NCBI GenBank assembly: GCA_002307245.1
Contig: DBTW01000061.1
Coordinates: 1-20,656 of the forward strand
Reading direction: 5' to 3'
DNA: 20,656 nt
Source: Spirochaetaceae bacterium UBA1306
Lineage (GTDB): Bacteria; Spirochaetota; Spirochaetia; Treponematales; Rectinemataceae
A program made the translations under genes and the position numbers. Below are positions 1 to 6,760 of the stretch, piece after piece (the first letter of the stretch is position 1; every line of letters starts with the position of its first letter). The notes beneath the pieces are model-generated. The model worked only from the letters and a program-made list of their open reading frames with translations. It had not been told where the DNA came from and searched no databases.

Positions 1-589
1 TGTTTATCCGGCCTGGCCCCGAGCCCGAGAGCACGCCCGTGGCCGAGGCCAGGCCCTCGAGGCGGCGGACGGGGGCGTCCGAGCGCTCGGCCACGCCGTC
101 TGAGGGGAAGACTCGCCCGAGGGCGCGCAGGATCTCGGCCTTGCGGGCGTCGACGCCCAGGCATAGGAACTGGGCGGAGAGCCAGCGGCCGGATCGCCCG
201 GAGCCTTGGCCCTCCGAGGTGGTCGAGCCTACGAAGGAGTCGACGATGAGGCCGGGCAGGCCGTCGGCTTCGCCGAAGACGAGGCGCAGGCTTTGCCTAT
301 CGGGATCGAAGAAGCGGCGCCGGTAGACCAGGGCTTCCGCGATGGCTTGCGCGAAGAAGTCCTCGTCGGCAGCCCTGGGGATCCGCGAATAAATGCGCGC
401 GTGGATCTTGGAGCTTGGGTTGAAGAAGGCGCTACCGAGCGAGCGCCTGCGCGCGTCGAGCACCTCGACTTCGGCGCCGGGTCCCGGCGCGCCCTCGACT
501 CCCGCGATCTCGTTGTCGTAGACCCAGGGATGCCCCGCGCGGATCCGCGCGTCTTCCCTCGGCTTGAGGATCAATCGTGCTCGTTCCAT
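1..589 (-). CDS. Class I SAM-dependent rRNA (cytosine-C5) methyltransferase, RlmI-type (COG1092), 3' part missing
   Basis: Translation from the ATG at 589 gives 196 residues before the window edge cuts the gene. The N-terminus is a PUA-like RNA-binding domain with GHPWVYDNEI (residues 19-28), then AFFNPSSKIHARI, then the family's GEADGLPGLIVD (106-117) and ERSDAPVRRLEGL (168-180). These occur in this order in RlmI/COG1092 enzymes, which methylate cytosine in 23S rRNA using S-adenosylmethionine. The SAM-binding Rossmann fold and catalytic cysteine lie beyond the edge, so activity cannot be judged. A Ser/Gly-rich loop (about 122-134) looks like a small insertion. No clear Shine-Dalgarno precedes the ATG; it was chosen because the protein then starts exactly at the PUA domain. 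Family call is firm; which rRNA base it modifies is not. Confidence 0.85.
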   Translation of the reverse strand, partial: MERARLILKPREDARIRAGHPWVYDNEIAGVEGAPGPGAEVEVLDARRRSLGSAFFNPSSKIHARIYSRIPRAADEDFFAQAIAEALVYRRRFFDPDRQSLRLVFGEADGLPGLIVDSFVGSTTSEGQGSGRSGRWLSAQFLCLGVDARKAEILRALGRVFPSDGVAERSDAPVRRLEGLASATGVLSGSGPGRIN

Positions 590-634
590 GGGCGCTAGAC
601 TACACGCGAAATGGCCGAGCTACAAGGGACGACG

Positions 635-664
635 TTGTCGAGACGATCCCTTCGGTGCTATATT
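635..664 (+). promoter_or_regulatory. Putative sigma70-type promoter for the GIN-domain pair
   Basis: TTGTCG (635-640) and TATATT (659-664) are separated by 18 bases, matching 4/6 and 5/6 of the consensus. The expected start near 671 would give a leader of about 90 bases before the ATG at 760. It lies in the short gap between the divergent methyltransferase and the GIN genes. Prediction by eye only. Confidence 0.4.
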
Positions 665-759
665 GATTCGTGGAACGGCCGAGGGTCCCTTTGATCCGAA
701 GATCGCGGCATTGAGCCGGGTTTCGGACAGGATTGGCGCCGGTTCCGGAGGCCCCAATA

Positions 760-1476
760 ATGGGCGTATTCCGCGATTCCATTCAATTTCCCCTTAATCG
801 TCTGCGACGCGCCTTCGATTCCGGCGGCGGGTCCCGGCGCGTCGTGGAGCGACGCGAGCTGCCGGCCTTCTCCTCGGTCCGGGCGGGCGGGCGCATCGAA
901 CTTCGCGTCCAAAAGGGCGCCTTCGAGCTCGTCGTGAGCTGCGACGAGCGCATCATGCCTGACGTGGAGACCTGGGTCGAGGGCGGCGCCCTGGTGATCC
1001 GCCAGCGCTTCGGCCTTCTGTCCGGCATCGCCTCCCTAGTCGGCGGCAGGATCATGGTGGAGGTCTCGATGCCAGCCCTGGAGGCCATCCAGCTTTCCGG
1101 GGCCTCTTCGGCCGAGCTCGGGGGCTTCGAGGGGCACAGCCTCGACGCCAGGCTCTCGGGCTCGAGTCGCGCCCGGGTTTCGGGCATCGCCAGCCGCGAG
1201 TTATGCGCCCGCGTCTCGGGATCGGCCGAGCTCTCTCTGAGCGGCGCCGCAGCCCAGGCCCAGATAGTCGCCTCGGGCAGCTCGAGGGTCGAGGGCGCGC
1301 GACTCTCCGCGCTGAGGGCCGAGGCGCGGATCTCGGGCAGCTCGCATGTATCCCTGCGCGCCGAGGAGCTATTGTCCGTCTCGGCGAGCGGGTCGAGCGA
1401 GGTCGAGTTCTTCGGCGATCCGGCCACCTCGATCGGCACTTCGGGATCGGCCAGGGTACACCGGGCCGGGATATAG
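760..1476 (+). CDS. GIN-domain (DUF2807) beta-helix protein without a visible export signal
   Basis: The 238-residue product matches the head-GIN/DUF2807 fold, a right-handed beta-helix in putative surface or periplasmic proteins of unknown function. After RRELPAFSSVRAGGRIEL (the usual family opening) come repeated turns marked by SGSS, SGSA or SGAS: LSGASSAEL, LSGSSRARV, VSGSAELSL, ISGSSHVSL, ASGSSEVEF, TSGSARV. It is a clear paralogue of the next gene, aligned along its length, but reads SGSS/SGSA where that one reads SGSG. The ATG at 760 was chosen because GGAGG (about 747-751) sits 8 bases upstream; an in-frame TTG at 733 would add only nine residues. Neither start yields a signal peptide: the N-terminus is MGVFRDSIQFPLNRLRRAFD, and an in-frame stop at 712 rules out a longer form. 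It is either cytoplasmic, exported by another route, or has lost its signal. Confidence 0.8.
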   Translation: MGVFRDSIQFPLNRLRRAFDSGGGSRRVVERRELPAFSSVRAGGRIELRVQKGAFELVVSCDERIMPDVETWVEGGALVIRQRFGLLSGIASLVGGRIMVEVSMPALEAIQLSGASSAELGGFEGHSLDARLSGSSRARVSGIASRELCARVSGSAELSLSGAAAQAQIVASGSSRVEGARLSALRAEARISGSSHVSLRAEELLSVSASGSSEVEFFGDPATSIGTSGSARVHRAGI

Positions 1477-1485
1477 GAGGAAGAC

Positions 1486-2250
1486 ATGAAATCCAGATCG
1501 TTATTCGCGGTTCTGCTATCGGCGGCGGCCATCTCCGCCTGCGCCGAGGTCGTGGTCGGCAACGGGAGGATCGAGACCGAGAGCCGTAGCGTCCCCGCCT
1601 TCAGCTCGGTGAGCGTGGGCGGCTCCGGCGTCCTCAATGTTCATAAGGGCGCTCAGAAGGTCGAGATCAGCTGCGACTCCAATATCCTGCCCTACGTCAC
1701 CACCACCGTCTCCAACGGCGAGCTCCGGATCGGCTTCAAGCCGCTCGCGAGCATCATGCATTTTTCGAAGATGCGCTTCGACGTCACCCTGCCCGAGCTC
1801 TCGGGCATCCATCAGTCGGGCTCGGGCGACACCTTCGTCGATCCCTTCAAGGGCGATTCCATCTCGGCGAGCCTGTCGGGCTCCGGAAACCTGAAGGCGA
1901 GCTTCGATTATGGGAAGGTCACCTTCGACGCCTCCGGCTCGGGCGGGATCGACGCGACGGTCATCGCCAGGGAGCTCGACGCGAGGCTCTCGGGCTCGGG
2001 AAGGGCGGAGCTCAAGGGCGCCGCAGAGAGCCTCGACCTGGTCATCACCGGATCGGGGGAGTTCGCCGGCCGTGAATTCTCCGCGATCGATTCGCGGATC
2101 TCCGTCAGCGGCTCGGGCGGCGTCGAGATCGAGGCGAAGAAGAAGCTGGACGCTAAGCTGAGCGGCTCGGGCAGGCTGCTCTATTGGGGAGACCCTATCC
2201 TCTCCCAGAGGGTCAGCGGCTCGGGCAGGATAACGCGGGCGGGGGACTAG
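1486..2250 (+). CDS. GIN-domain (DUF2807) lipoprotein
   Basis: This 254-residue protein begins with a lipoprotein signal, MKSRSLFAVLLSAAAISAC, with Cys19 as the likely lipidated residue. The mature part opens with RSVPAFSSVSVGGSGVLNV, typical of the family, followed by about eight beta-helix turns each marked by SGSG (SGSGDTF, LSGSGNL, ASGSGGI, LSGSGRAEL, ITGSGEF, VSGSGGV, LSGSGRLL, VSGSGRI). It ends with YWGDPILSQRVSGSGRI, the usual closing motif. A strong Shine-Dalgarno (TAGGAGG) overlaps the stop codon of the preceding paralogue, so the two are cotranscribed and probably translationally linked. GIN proteins are usually described as putative adhesin heads; the actual role is unknown. Probably anchored in the outer or inner membrane facing the periplasm or surface. 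Confidence 0.88.
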   Translation: MKSRSLFAVLLSAAAISACAEVVVGNGRIETESRSVPAFSSVSVGGSGVLNVHKGAQKVEISCDSNILPYVTTTVSNGELRIGFKPLASIMHFSKMRFDVTLPELSGIHQSGSGDTFVDPFKGDSISASLSGSGNLKASFDYGKVTFDASGSGGIDATVIARELDARLSGSGRAELKGAAESLDLVITGSGEFAGREFSAIDSRISVSGSGGVEIEAKKKLDAKLSGSGRLLYWGDPILSQRVSGSGRITRAGD

Positions 2251-2254
2251 GGCC

Positions 2255-2282
2255 TTAATCGCGTCCTGGCGCGTAGTATACT
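2255..2282 (+). promoter_or_regulatory. Putative promoter of the VWA-CsgG lipoprotein gene
   Basis: TATACT (2277-2282) is a 5/6 match to the -10 consensus; the -35 side, TTAATC at 2255-2260 with a 16-base spacer, is weak. It lies in the 66-base gap between the GIN lipoprotein and the VWA gene, 34 bases before an ATG that has GGAGGGG upstream. Readthrough from the GIN genes is equally possible. Confidence 0.35.
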
Positions 2283-2316
2283 CCTAGGCGGAATACCTAA
2301 ATCGTCGGAGGGGTCT

Positions 2317-4176
2317 ATGTTCGTCCATCCCGATCGCAATGTCGCCGTTTTCCTCGCCCTCGCGTCCCTGGCACTGGCTTTAGGCCTCGCATCCTGCGCC
2401 GGGGCCAAGGCAGCAGTGAACGCCGAGCCGGCCGTCCAGGCCGCCTCGTCCCCGACAGCCCCGGCCGATACCGAGGCCGCGAAGAGCTCGGCGGCGAGCC
2501 GCGCGCCCGCCAAGAAATCCTCGGCGGAAGGCTTGCGCGGGGAGGAGCTGGAAGGCCCGTCCATCGAATTCGTCACGTCGGACGCGGCCGTCGAAAGCGC
2601 CGCGCGGGACAAGCCACGGTCCGAGACTGGGGCCTCGGCCCCGCAGTCCGGCTTGAGGGCAGGCTTTTCGGACGACAACGAGCAGTTCAACTACTTCACG
2701 AAGTTCCTCGAGGAATACGACTCGGTGCCTCATTACGGCCTCGCCATCGGCGAGCGCATTGTCCTGCGGGTCCTCGACTCGGCCGGCCGCGGGGTCGCGA
2801 ACGCCGAGGTGACGGTCTCGTCGGGCGGGGCGGTCCTGGGCTCCGGCAAGACCTATTCCGACGGCAGCTATTTCCTGTACCCACTCGAGCTGGGCGCGAA
2901 GGACGCCGCGAGCTATTCCGTGGAGGCGCGCTCCGGCGGACTCTCGGCCTCGGTCGAGCTCGCGCGCTCGGGGCCGCGGAGCGTCGCGATCGCCCTCGGG
3001 GGACCGCGCGCCGTGCCGGCTCCCCTGCCCGTCGACGTGCTCTTCGTCCTCGACACCACGGGTTCCATGGGCGAGGAGATCGAGCGCCTGCGCTCGACGA
3101 TAGACATCATCGCCGCGAACGTGACCGCCCTGAAGCCCAAGCCCGCGCTGCGATTCGGCATGGTGCTTTACCGTGACAGGGACGACGCCTACGATACCCG
3201 CATGGTCCCCTTCACCCCCGACCTCGAGGCCTTCCGCGCGGCCCTCGACGAGGTCGACGCGGACGGCGGCGGCGACGAGCCCGAGGACCTGCAGTCCGCG
3301 TTGCGCGACGCCGTAAGGAACATGCAGTGGGCGCCCGGCGGGATCCGCCTCGGCTTCATCGTGACCGACGCGAGCGCCCACCTCGATTACGGGCAGGGCT
3401 ACGATTACGCGACGATATCGCGCGAGGCCAAGGCCAAGGGCATCAAGCTCTTCTCGATCGGCGCGGGCGGCCTGCCCCTCGAGGGCGAGTACGTCCTCCG
3501 GCAGATAGCCCAGTATACCCAGGGCAAGTACATCTTCCTGAGCTATGGGGAGAAGGGCGAGGCCGAGGGCGGTAAGGAGGGCTCCGTGTCCCATCACACG
3601 GGCTCGAACTTCACCACCGACAAGCTCGAGGCCATCGTGATCCGCTTTGTCCGCGAGGAGATAGCGCGGCAGTCGGACCGGCCCTTGGAGGCCGAGGAGC
3701 CTTACGACTCCGCCCGCAAGGTCGACGGCGAGTCGCGCGAGGCCACCCTCGGCAAGCTTTTCGCGCAGGCCCTCGGCGAGCTCTCCGACTACTCGAGTCT
3801 CAGGCTGGAGAGCGGGGCCAAGCTGGCCGTGATGCCCCTAGCGGCGGCCGAGGGCTCGGGCGCCGACGCGCCGGCCCAGGCCGAGTACTTCGGCTCCCAG
3901 CTTGCCCTGGCGGCCTCGGCCTCGAAGGCCTTCACGGTCGTGGAGCGCGGGAACCTGCAGTCCGTATTAGGCGAGCTCGAACTGCAGCTCTCGGGCCTGG
4001 CCGACGAGGATAACGCCGCCATGGCCGGCAAGCTCCTCGGGGCCGACTTGCTGGTGACCGGCACCGTCTTCCGCGCGAAGGACCGCTACGAGATCTTCCT
4101 GAAGTTGGTCCGGGTCGAGACCGCCGAGATCCTGGCGGCGACCAAGGCGAGGGTCGACCTGAAGCTGGGCCTGTAA
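2317..4176 (+). CDS. Lipoprotein with von Willebrand A domain fused to a CsgG-like domain
   Basis: The 619-residue product has a lipoprotein signal (lipobox LASC, Cys27), then a low-complexity Ala/Ser/Lys/Glu linker (about 30-115). A short FNYFTKFLEEY element follows and then a carboxypeptidase-regulatory-like beta domain (about 142-228, with VANAEVTVSSGG and YSDGSYFLYPL). The VWA domain (about 238-450) carries the metal-site motif DTTGSMG (246-252, a DxTxS form), GGGDEPED (317-324) and the later Asp in VTDASAH (349-355). The C-terminus (about 500-619) resembles CsgG/FlgO-type domains: LAVMPLA, FTVVERGNLQSVLGELELQLSG and GKLLGADLLVTGTV. These phrases recur in the protein at 18280-19449. VWA domains bind partners through a divalent metal; CsgG-like domains occur in envelope assembly and secretion factors. 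An envelope scaffold or sensing role is inference. GGAGGGG precedes the ATG. It converges on the next gene with a 10-base gap. Confidence 0.85.
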   Translation: MFVHPDRNVAVFLALASLALALGLASCAGAKAAVNAEPAVQAASSPTAPADTEAAKSSAASRAPAKKSSAEGLRGEELEGPSIEFVTSDAAVESAARDKPRSETGASAPQSGLRAGFSDDNEQFNYFTKFLEEYDSVPHYGLAIGERIVLRVLDSAGRGVANAEVTVSSGGAVLGSGKTYSDGSYFLYPLELGAKDAASYSVEARSGGLSASVELARSGPRSVAIALGGPRAVPAPLPVDVLFVLDTTGSMGEEIERLRSTIDIIAANVTALKPKPALRFGMVLYRDRDDAYDTRMVPFTPDLEAFRAALDEVDADGGGDEPEDLQSALRDAVRNMQWAPGGIRLGFIVTDASAHLDYGQGYDYATISREAKAKGIKLFSIGAGGLPLEGEYVLRQIAQYTQGKYIFLSYGEKGEAEGGKEGSVSHHTGSNFTTDKLEAIVIRFVREEIARQSDRPLEAEEPYDSARKVDGESREATLGKLFAQALGELSDYSSLRLESGAKLAVMPLAAAEGSGADAPAQAEYFGSQLALAASASKAFTVVERGNLQSVLGELELQLSGLADEDNAAMAGKLLGADLLVTGTVFRAKDRYEIFLKLVRVETAEILAATKARVDLKLGL

Positions 4177-4186
4177 AGGCGGGTCC

Positions 4187-5134
4187 CTACAGGTCCAGCT
4201 CCCAGGTCTCCGAAAGGCTGCCGTCGGTGAACATGGGATCGGGGGCGCTCGAGACCAGGGCGAAGCCGGCTGCGGCGTAGATGGCCCGGGCGGCCGTGAG
4301 GCGGCTGTTCGTCCACAGGACCAGCTTCCGGTAGCCCGACCCACGGGCGAAGCGCAGGCATTCCTGAACGAGGCGCCTGCCCAGGCCGAAGCCTCGCGCC
4401 TTCGGCTCGAGGATGAGGAGCCGGAGCTTCGCCGTCTCCTCGTCCACCTTGACCAGGAATATCGAGCCCACGGGATCGCCGTCGATGTCGGCGATCCAGC
4501 AGCGCTCTTTCCCCGGATCGTGATTCGCGGCGAAGTCCGCGATGATATTTGCGACCAGGGCCTCGAAGTCGGAACCATAGCCGTATTCCCGAGAATAGAT
4601 AGCCGCGTGGGCCCTGAGCACCCAGCCGAGGTCGCCCGGGCGTGGCTCGCGGATGACGAAGGCCGGAGCGGGGGCGGCGAGAACCTGGCCTGAGAGCAGG
4701 CTCTCGATGCGGGACATGGCCTCTATCAATTGGGTCTGTCCCCCTAGGTCGAGGGTGGCGAGTATCCGCGAGGCATCGAGCCTTGAGCGCTCATCGAGCT
4801 CCTTGAAGCGCTGCCTGCCTTCGGGCTCCAGCACCAGGGACTTCCTGCGGCCGTCGCCCTCGCTCCTCTGCCTCGATATTAGCCCTTCCTTCTCAAATTT
4901 TCTGAGAATTCTGCTGAGGTATCCTGGGTCGAGTCCCAGTTTGGCGCTGAGCGCAACTGCAGGGTCTGTCCCCATAGCTATCTCGAAGAGTACCCGGGCC
5001 TCGGCTAGGGAGTATCCGCTTTCGAGGATGACCTCGTTAAGCGCTCCTACCTGCTTGGTATAGAAGCGATTGAAGCTCCGATATGCGCCAATTCTCTGCT
5101 CTGCCTGTGCTTCAGTCATGATTGCCATAGTCAT
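4187..5134 (-). CDS. MarR-type regulator fused to GNAT N-acetyltransferase
   Basis: The 315-residue product has two domains. Residues about 10-150 form a MarR winged helix: LSAKLGLDPGYLSRILRKFEK is the recognition helix region and GLISRQRSEGDGRRKSLVL the wing. Residues about 158-315 form a GNAT domain with the acetyl-CoA loop RGFGLG (248-253), then a strand LVLWTN (271-276) and AARAIYAAAGF (281-291). This fusion is a known architecture, in which an effector or substrate is thought to affect DNA binding; the acetylated substrate is unknown here. ATGs at 5134, 5128 and 5119 and a TTG at 5155 are all possible starts and none has a Shine-Dalgarno; 5134 is chosen because the palindromic operator (5142-5156) then stays outside the coding region. 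Stop codons of this and the VWA gene face each other. Confidence 0.88.
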   Translation of the reverse strand: MTMAIMTEAQAEQRIGAYRSFNRFYTKQVGALNEVILESGYSLAEARVLFEIAMGTDPAVALSAKLGLDPGYLSRILRKFEKEGLISRQRSEGDGRRKSLVLEPEGRQRFKELDERSRLDASRILATLDLGGQTQLIEAMSRIESLLSGQVLAAPAPAFVIREPRPGDLGWVLRAHAAIYSREYGYGSDFEALVANIIADFAANHDPGKERCWIADIDGDPVGSIFLVKVDEETAKLRLLILEPKARGFGLGRRLVQECLRFARGSGYRKLVLWTNSRLTAARAIYAAAGFALVSSAPDPMFTDGSLSETWELDL

Positions 5135-5141
5135 GTATAAT

Positions 5142-5156
5142 GTTGATATTGTCAAC
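5142..5156 (-). promoter_or_regulatory. Putative MarR-type operator at the start of the MarR-GNAT gene
   Basis: On the minus strand GTTGA-CAATA-TCAAC forms a perfect 5-bp inverted repeat with a 5-base centre, flanked on both sides by TATA. This AT-rich island stands out in GC-rich DNA and begins 8 bases before the ATG. TATAGT (5160-5155) is a possible -10 overlapping it. MarR-family repressors commonly bind such palindromes over their own promoters, so autorepression is the natural reading; binding itself is inferred. Confidence 0.5.
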
Positions 5157-5172
5157 TATATGTCGTGACAGA

Positions 5173-5190
5173 GGCGACCAGTTGGCCGCC
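5173..5190 (-). terminator. Weak hairpin between the membrane-protein and MarR-GNAT genes
   Basis: On the minus strand GGCGGCC-AACT-GGTCGCC can form a 7-bp stem with one G-U pair, 20 bases after the stop codon of the membrane-protein gene. No T-run follows, so if it ends transcription it is not a classical intrinsic terminator. Confidence 0.25.
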
Positions 5191-5210
5191 CCTTAAGCTC
5201 TCTCTGTGGA

Positions 5211-5615
5211 CTACAGGTACCTGCCGCCGACTGCCCAGATCGAGATGAGTATCACCGAGTGCCATGAAAGGTTGTATAGCCAGGCGACGGTGTTCGGCTC
5301 AAGAAAGGATTTGTTGAGGAAGAGATTCAGGAGCATGTATAGCGCCCAGAGCGCGAAGAGGGCGATGACCAGTATCCTGCTGAGGGCGGCGGAAACCGAG
5401 ACGAAGAGTCCGAGTACGAAGACGACGCCGATGACGATCTCCACGACGGCCATGACGATCCTGAGCGTGTCGTCGCGGCCGAAGAAGCGGGCGGCCTTGC
5501 TGAGGCCGGAGTCGTAGTCGCCGAGGCCCATGATGCCGAGCATCAAGAAGAAGGCGCCGAGGCTGAGCTGGAGGAAAAAGGCCGAGCCGAAGGAGGAACC
5601 GGATTTCGTAGCCAT
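5211..5615 (-). CDS. Small four-helix integral membrane protein, function unknown
   Basis: The 134-residue protein starts MATKSGSSFGSAFF and shows four hydrophobic segments at about residues 11-32, 53-78, 80-102 and 112-130. The segment order and loops loosely recall DoxX-like small membrane proteins, but no diagnostic motif is seen, so no function is assigned. The frame stays open further upstream, but the ATG at 5615 is preferred because AAAGGAG lies five bases before it and the upstream extension is not hydrophobic. It lies upstream of the MarR-GNAT gene on the same strand with a 76-base gap holding the operator, so the regulator might control it only indirectly or not at all. Confidence 0.75.
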   Translation of the reverse strand: MATKSGSSFGSAFFLQLSLGAFFLMLGIMGLGDYDSGLSKAARFFGRDDTLRIVMAVVEIVIGVVFVLGLFVSVSAALSRILVIALFALWALYMLLNLFLNKSFLEPNTVAWLYNLSWHSVILISIWAVGGRYL

Positions 5616-5648
5616 GCGAACTCCTTTAGGGAAAGCTTGCTCCGGGAC

Positions 5649-5654
5649 AGTATA
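5649..5654 (-). promoter_or_regulatory. Candidate -10 element for the small membrane protein gene
   Basis: TATACT on the minus strand (5654-5649) is a 5/6 match and would start transcription about 27 bases before the ATG at 5615. No recognisable -35 lies at the usual distance, so this is weak. Confidence 0.25.
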
Positions 5655-5659
5655 GTGCA

Positions 5660-5685
5660 AAAAGGGCTCGACCCCGGGCTCTTTT
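5660..5685 (+). other. Hairpin in the gap between divergent genes
   Basis: On the plus strand AAAAGGGCTC (5660-5669) can pair with GGGCTCTTTT (5676-5685) over ten positions, two of them G-U, around a six-base loop GACCCC. It has an A-run before and a T-run after, as in intrinsic terminators. However, it sits 18 bases upstream of the HAD start rather than after a plus-strand gene, so a leader or operator role is as likely. Confidence 0.35.
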
Positions 5686-5703
5686 CCGAGATAACCTCTC
5701 TTC

Positions 5704-6516
5704 ATGAATGTCGATTTAATCGCCATCGACCTCGACGACACCCTCCTGCGCGCCGACCTGCAGATCTCCGAGGGCAACAAGAACGCCCTCATGGAGGCCC
5801 AGGCCTTCGGCCTGCGCATCGTTCTGGCCTCGGGCCGCAATGTCCACTCGATGCGGGACTACGCGGAAGAGCTCGGCCTCACGGGGCCGGGCGACTACAT
5901 GATCTGCTCGAACGGGGCCGAGATCATCCATTCGGCCTCTGGTCGCGTTCTCGACGAGCGACGCCTCGATCCGGCCCTGTGCCGCGAGCTCGCCCAGGCC
6001 ATCGAGTCGCGGGGCTTCCCCTGGCAGATATACGAGGAGGGCATGATCCACGCGAGCCGGGCCAATGCCTGGGCCCTCGAGGACTCCAGGCTCACGGGCC
6101 AATCGGTCATCCTCGTGGAGGACCGGGAGGAGTTCTTCGCGAAGGGCTTGATCAAATTCGTCATCCCGGGCGAGCCGACGCTCATCGCCGGATTGATGCG
6201 CGAGCTCGACGCCCAATTCTCCGGGCGGGCGATCGTGCTGACCTCCAAGCCCTATTTCCTCGAGGTCCTGCCCATCGGGGCGGACAAGGGCTCGGCCCTG
6301 GTGCGCCTGGCCGCCATGCTGGGCATAGCCCTCGAGCGCGCGATGGCCATCGGCGACGCGATGAACGATCTCGGGATGATCCGCGCCGCCGGCTTCGGCT
6401 GCGCGCCCGCGAACGCCAGCCCGGAAGTTCGGGCCGCGGCGCGCTATGTTTCGGAACGGACGAACGAGGAGGACGCGGTAGCCGACCTGGTCGAGCGCGT
6501 AGCCCTCGCTTCCTGA
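5704..6516 (+). CDS. Cof-type HAD-IIB sugar or nucleotide phosphatase
   Basis: The 270-residue product is a full-length member of the Cof/HAD-IIB hydrolases, which remove phosphate from small metabolites in the cytoplasm. Motif I is DLDDTLL (9-15, nucleophile Asp9 and acid-base Asp11), motif II ASGR (42-45), motif III Lys195 in GADKG, and motif IV GDAMND (217-222). The C2-type cap lies between motifs II and III, about residues 85-190. All catalytic residues are present. The substrate cannot be read from sequence; family members act on sugar phosphates, flavin or pyridoxal phosphate. The Shine-Dalgarno is poor, but the ATG places motif I at the normal distance. The next small gene starts 50 bases after its stop. 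Confidence 0.92.
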   Translation: MNVDLIAIDLDDTLLRADLQISEGNKNALMEAQAFGLRIVLASGRNVHSMRDYAEELGLTGPGDYMICSNGAEIIHSASGRVLDERRLDPALCRELAQAIESRGFPWQIYEEGMIHASRANAWALEDSRLTGQSVILVEDREEFFAKGLIKFVIPGEPTLIAGLMRELDAQFSGRAIVLTSKPYFLEVLPIGADKGSALVRLAAMLGIALERAMAIGDAMNDLGMIRAAGFGCAPANASPEVRAAARYVSERTNEEDAVADLVERVALAS

Positions 6517-6566
6517 TCCGACCCGCGGTCGGCGGGGATCATCGCGAGAGAGCACGGAGGAAGGCC

Positions 6567-6755
6567 ATGTCGCAGGACATCCATCATCTCGGGGCGCGGC
6601 ATTGCTACGCCTGCATCCAGTGGGACGGTCGCAGGACTTTCGAGCAGGCGACCAAGACCATCAGGGCGGACATCGGTTCCGAGGGGCGATGCCTCGTGAA
6701 GCACGCCACCGTGAAGGGCACGCACGCCTGCGAGCTCTTCTTCCCGCTCAAGTAG
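6567..6755 (+). CDS. Small Cys-containing protein, 62 residues, unknown function
   Basis: This short open frame is supported by GGAGGAAGG just before its ATG and by its position in the plus-strand gap after the HAD gene. The product starts MSQDIHHLGARHCYACIQWD and has four cysteines (13, 16, 42, 55), the first two as CYAC, plus histidines at 6, 7, 12, 46 and 53. The pattern CxxC...C...C suggests a metal-bound or disulfide-linked fold. It has no signal peptide, so metal binding in the cytoplasm is more likely than disulfides. I do not recognise the family. Probably cotranscribed with the HAD gene; its stop is 5 bases from the convergent ABC gene stop. Confidence 0.7.
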   Translation: MSQDIHHLGARHCYACIQWDGRRTFEQATKTIRADIGSEGRCLVKHATVKGTHACELFFPLK

Positions 6756-6760
6756 GCGCA

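Noticed and set aside
1080..2240. DNA tandem repeat in the GIN genes
   Set aside because: The repeated TCGGGCTCGGG-like strings encode SGSG turns of the beta-helix at irregular spacing; they are protein periodicity, not a DNA repeat array.
2380..3597. A 405-codon minus-strand frame across the VWA lipoprotein gene
   Set aside because: It opposes a gene with a lipobox, VWA and CsgG-like motifs; the predicted protein is Gly/Arg/Val-rich with no recognisable fold.
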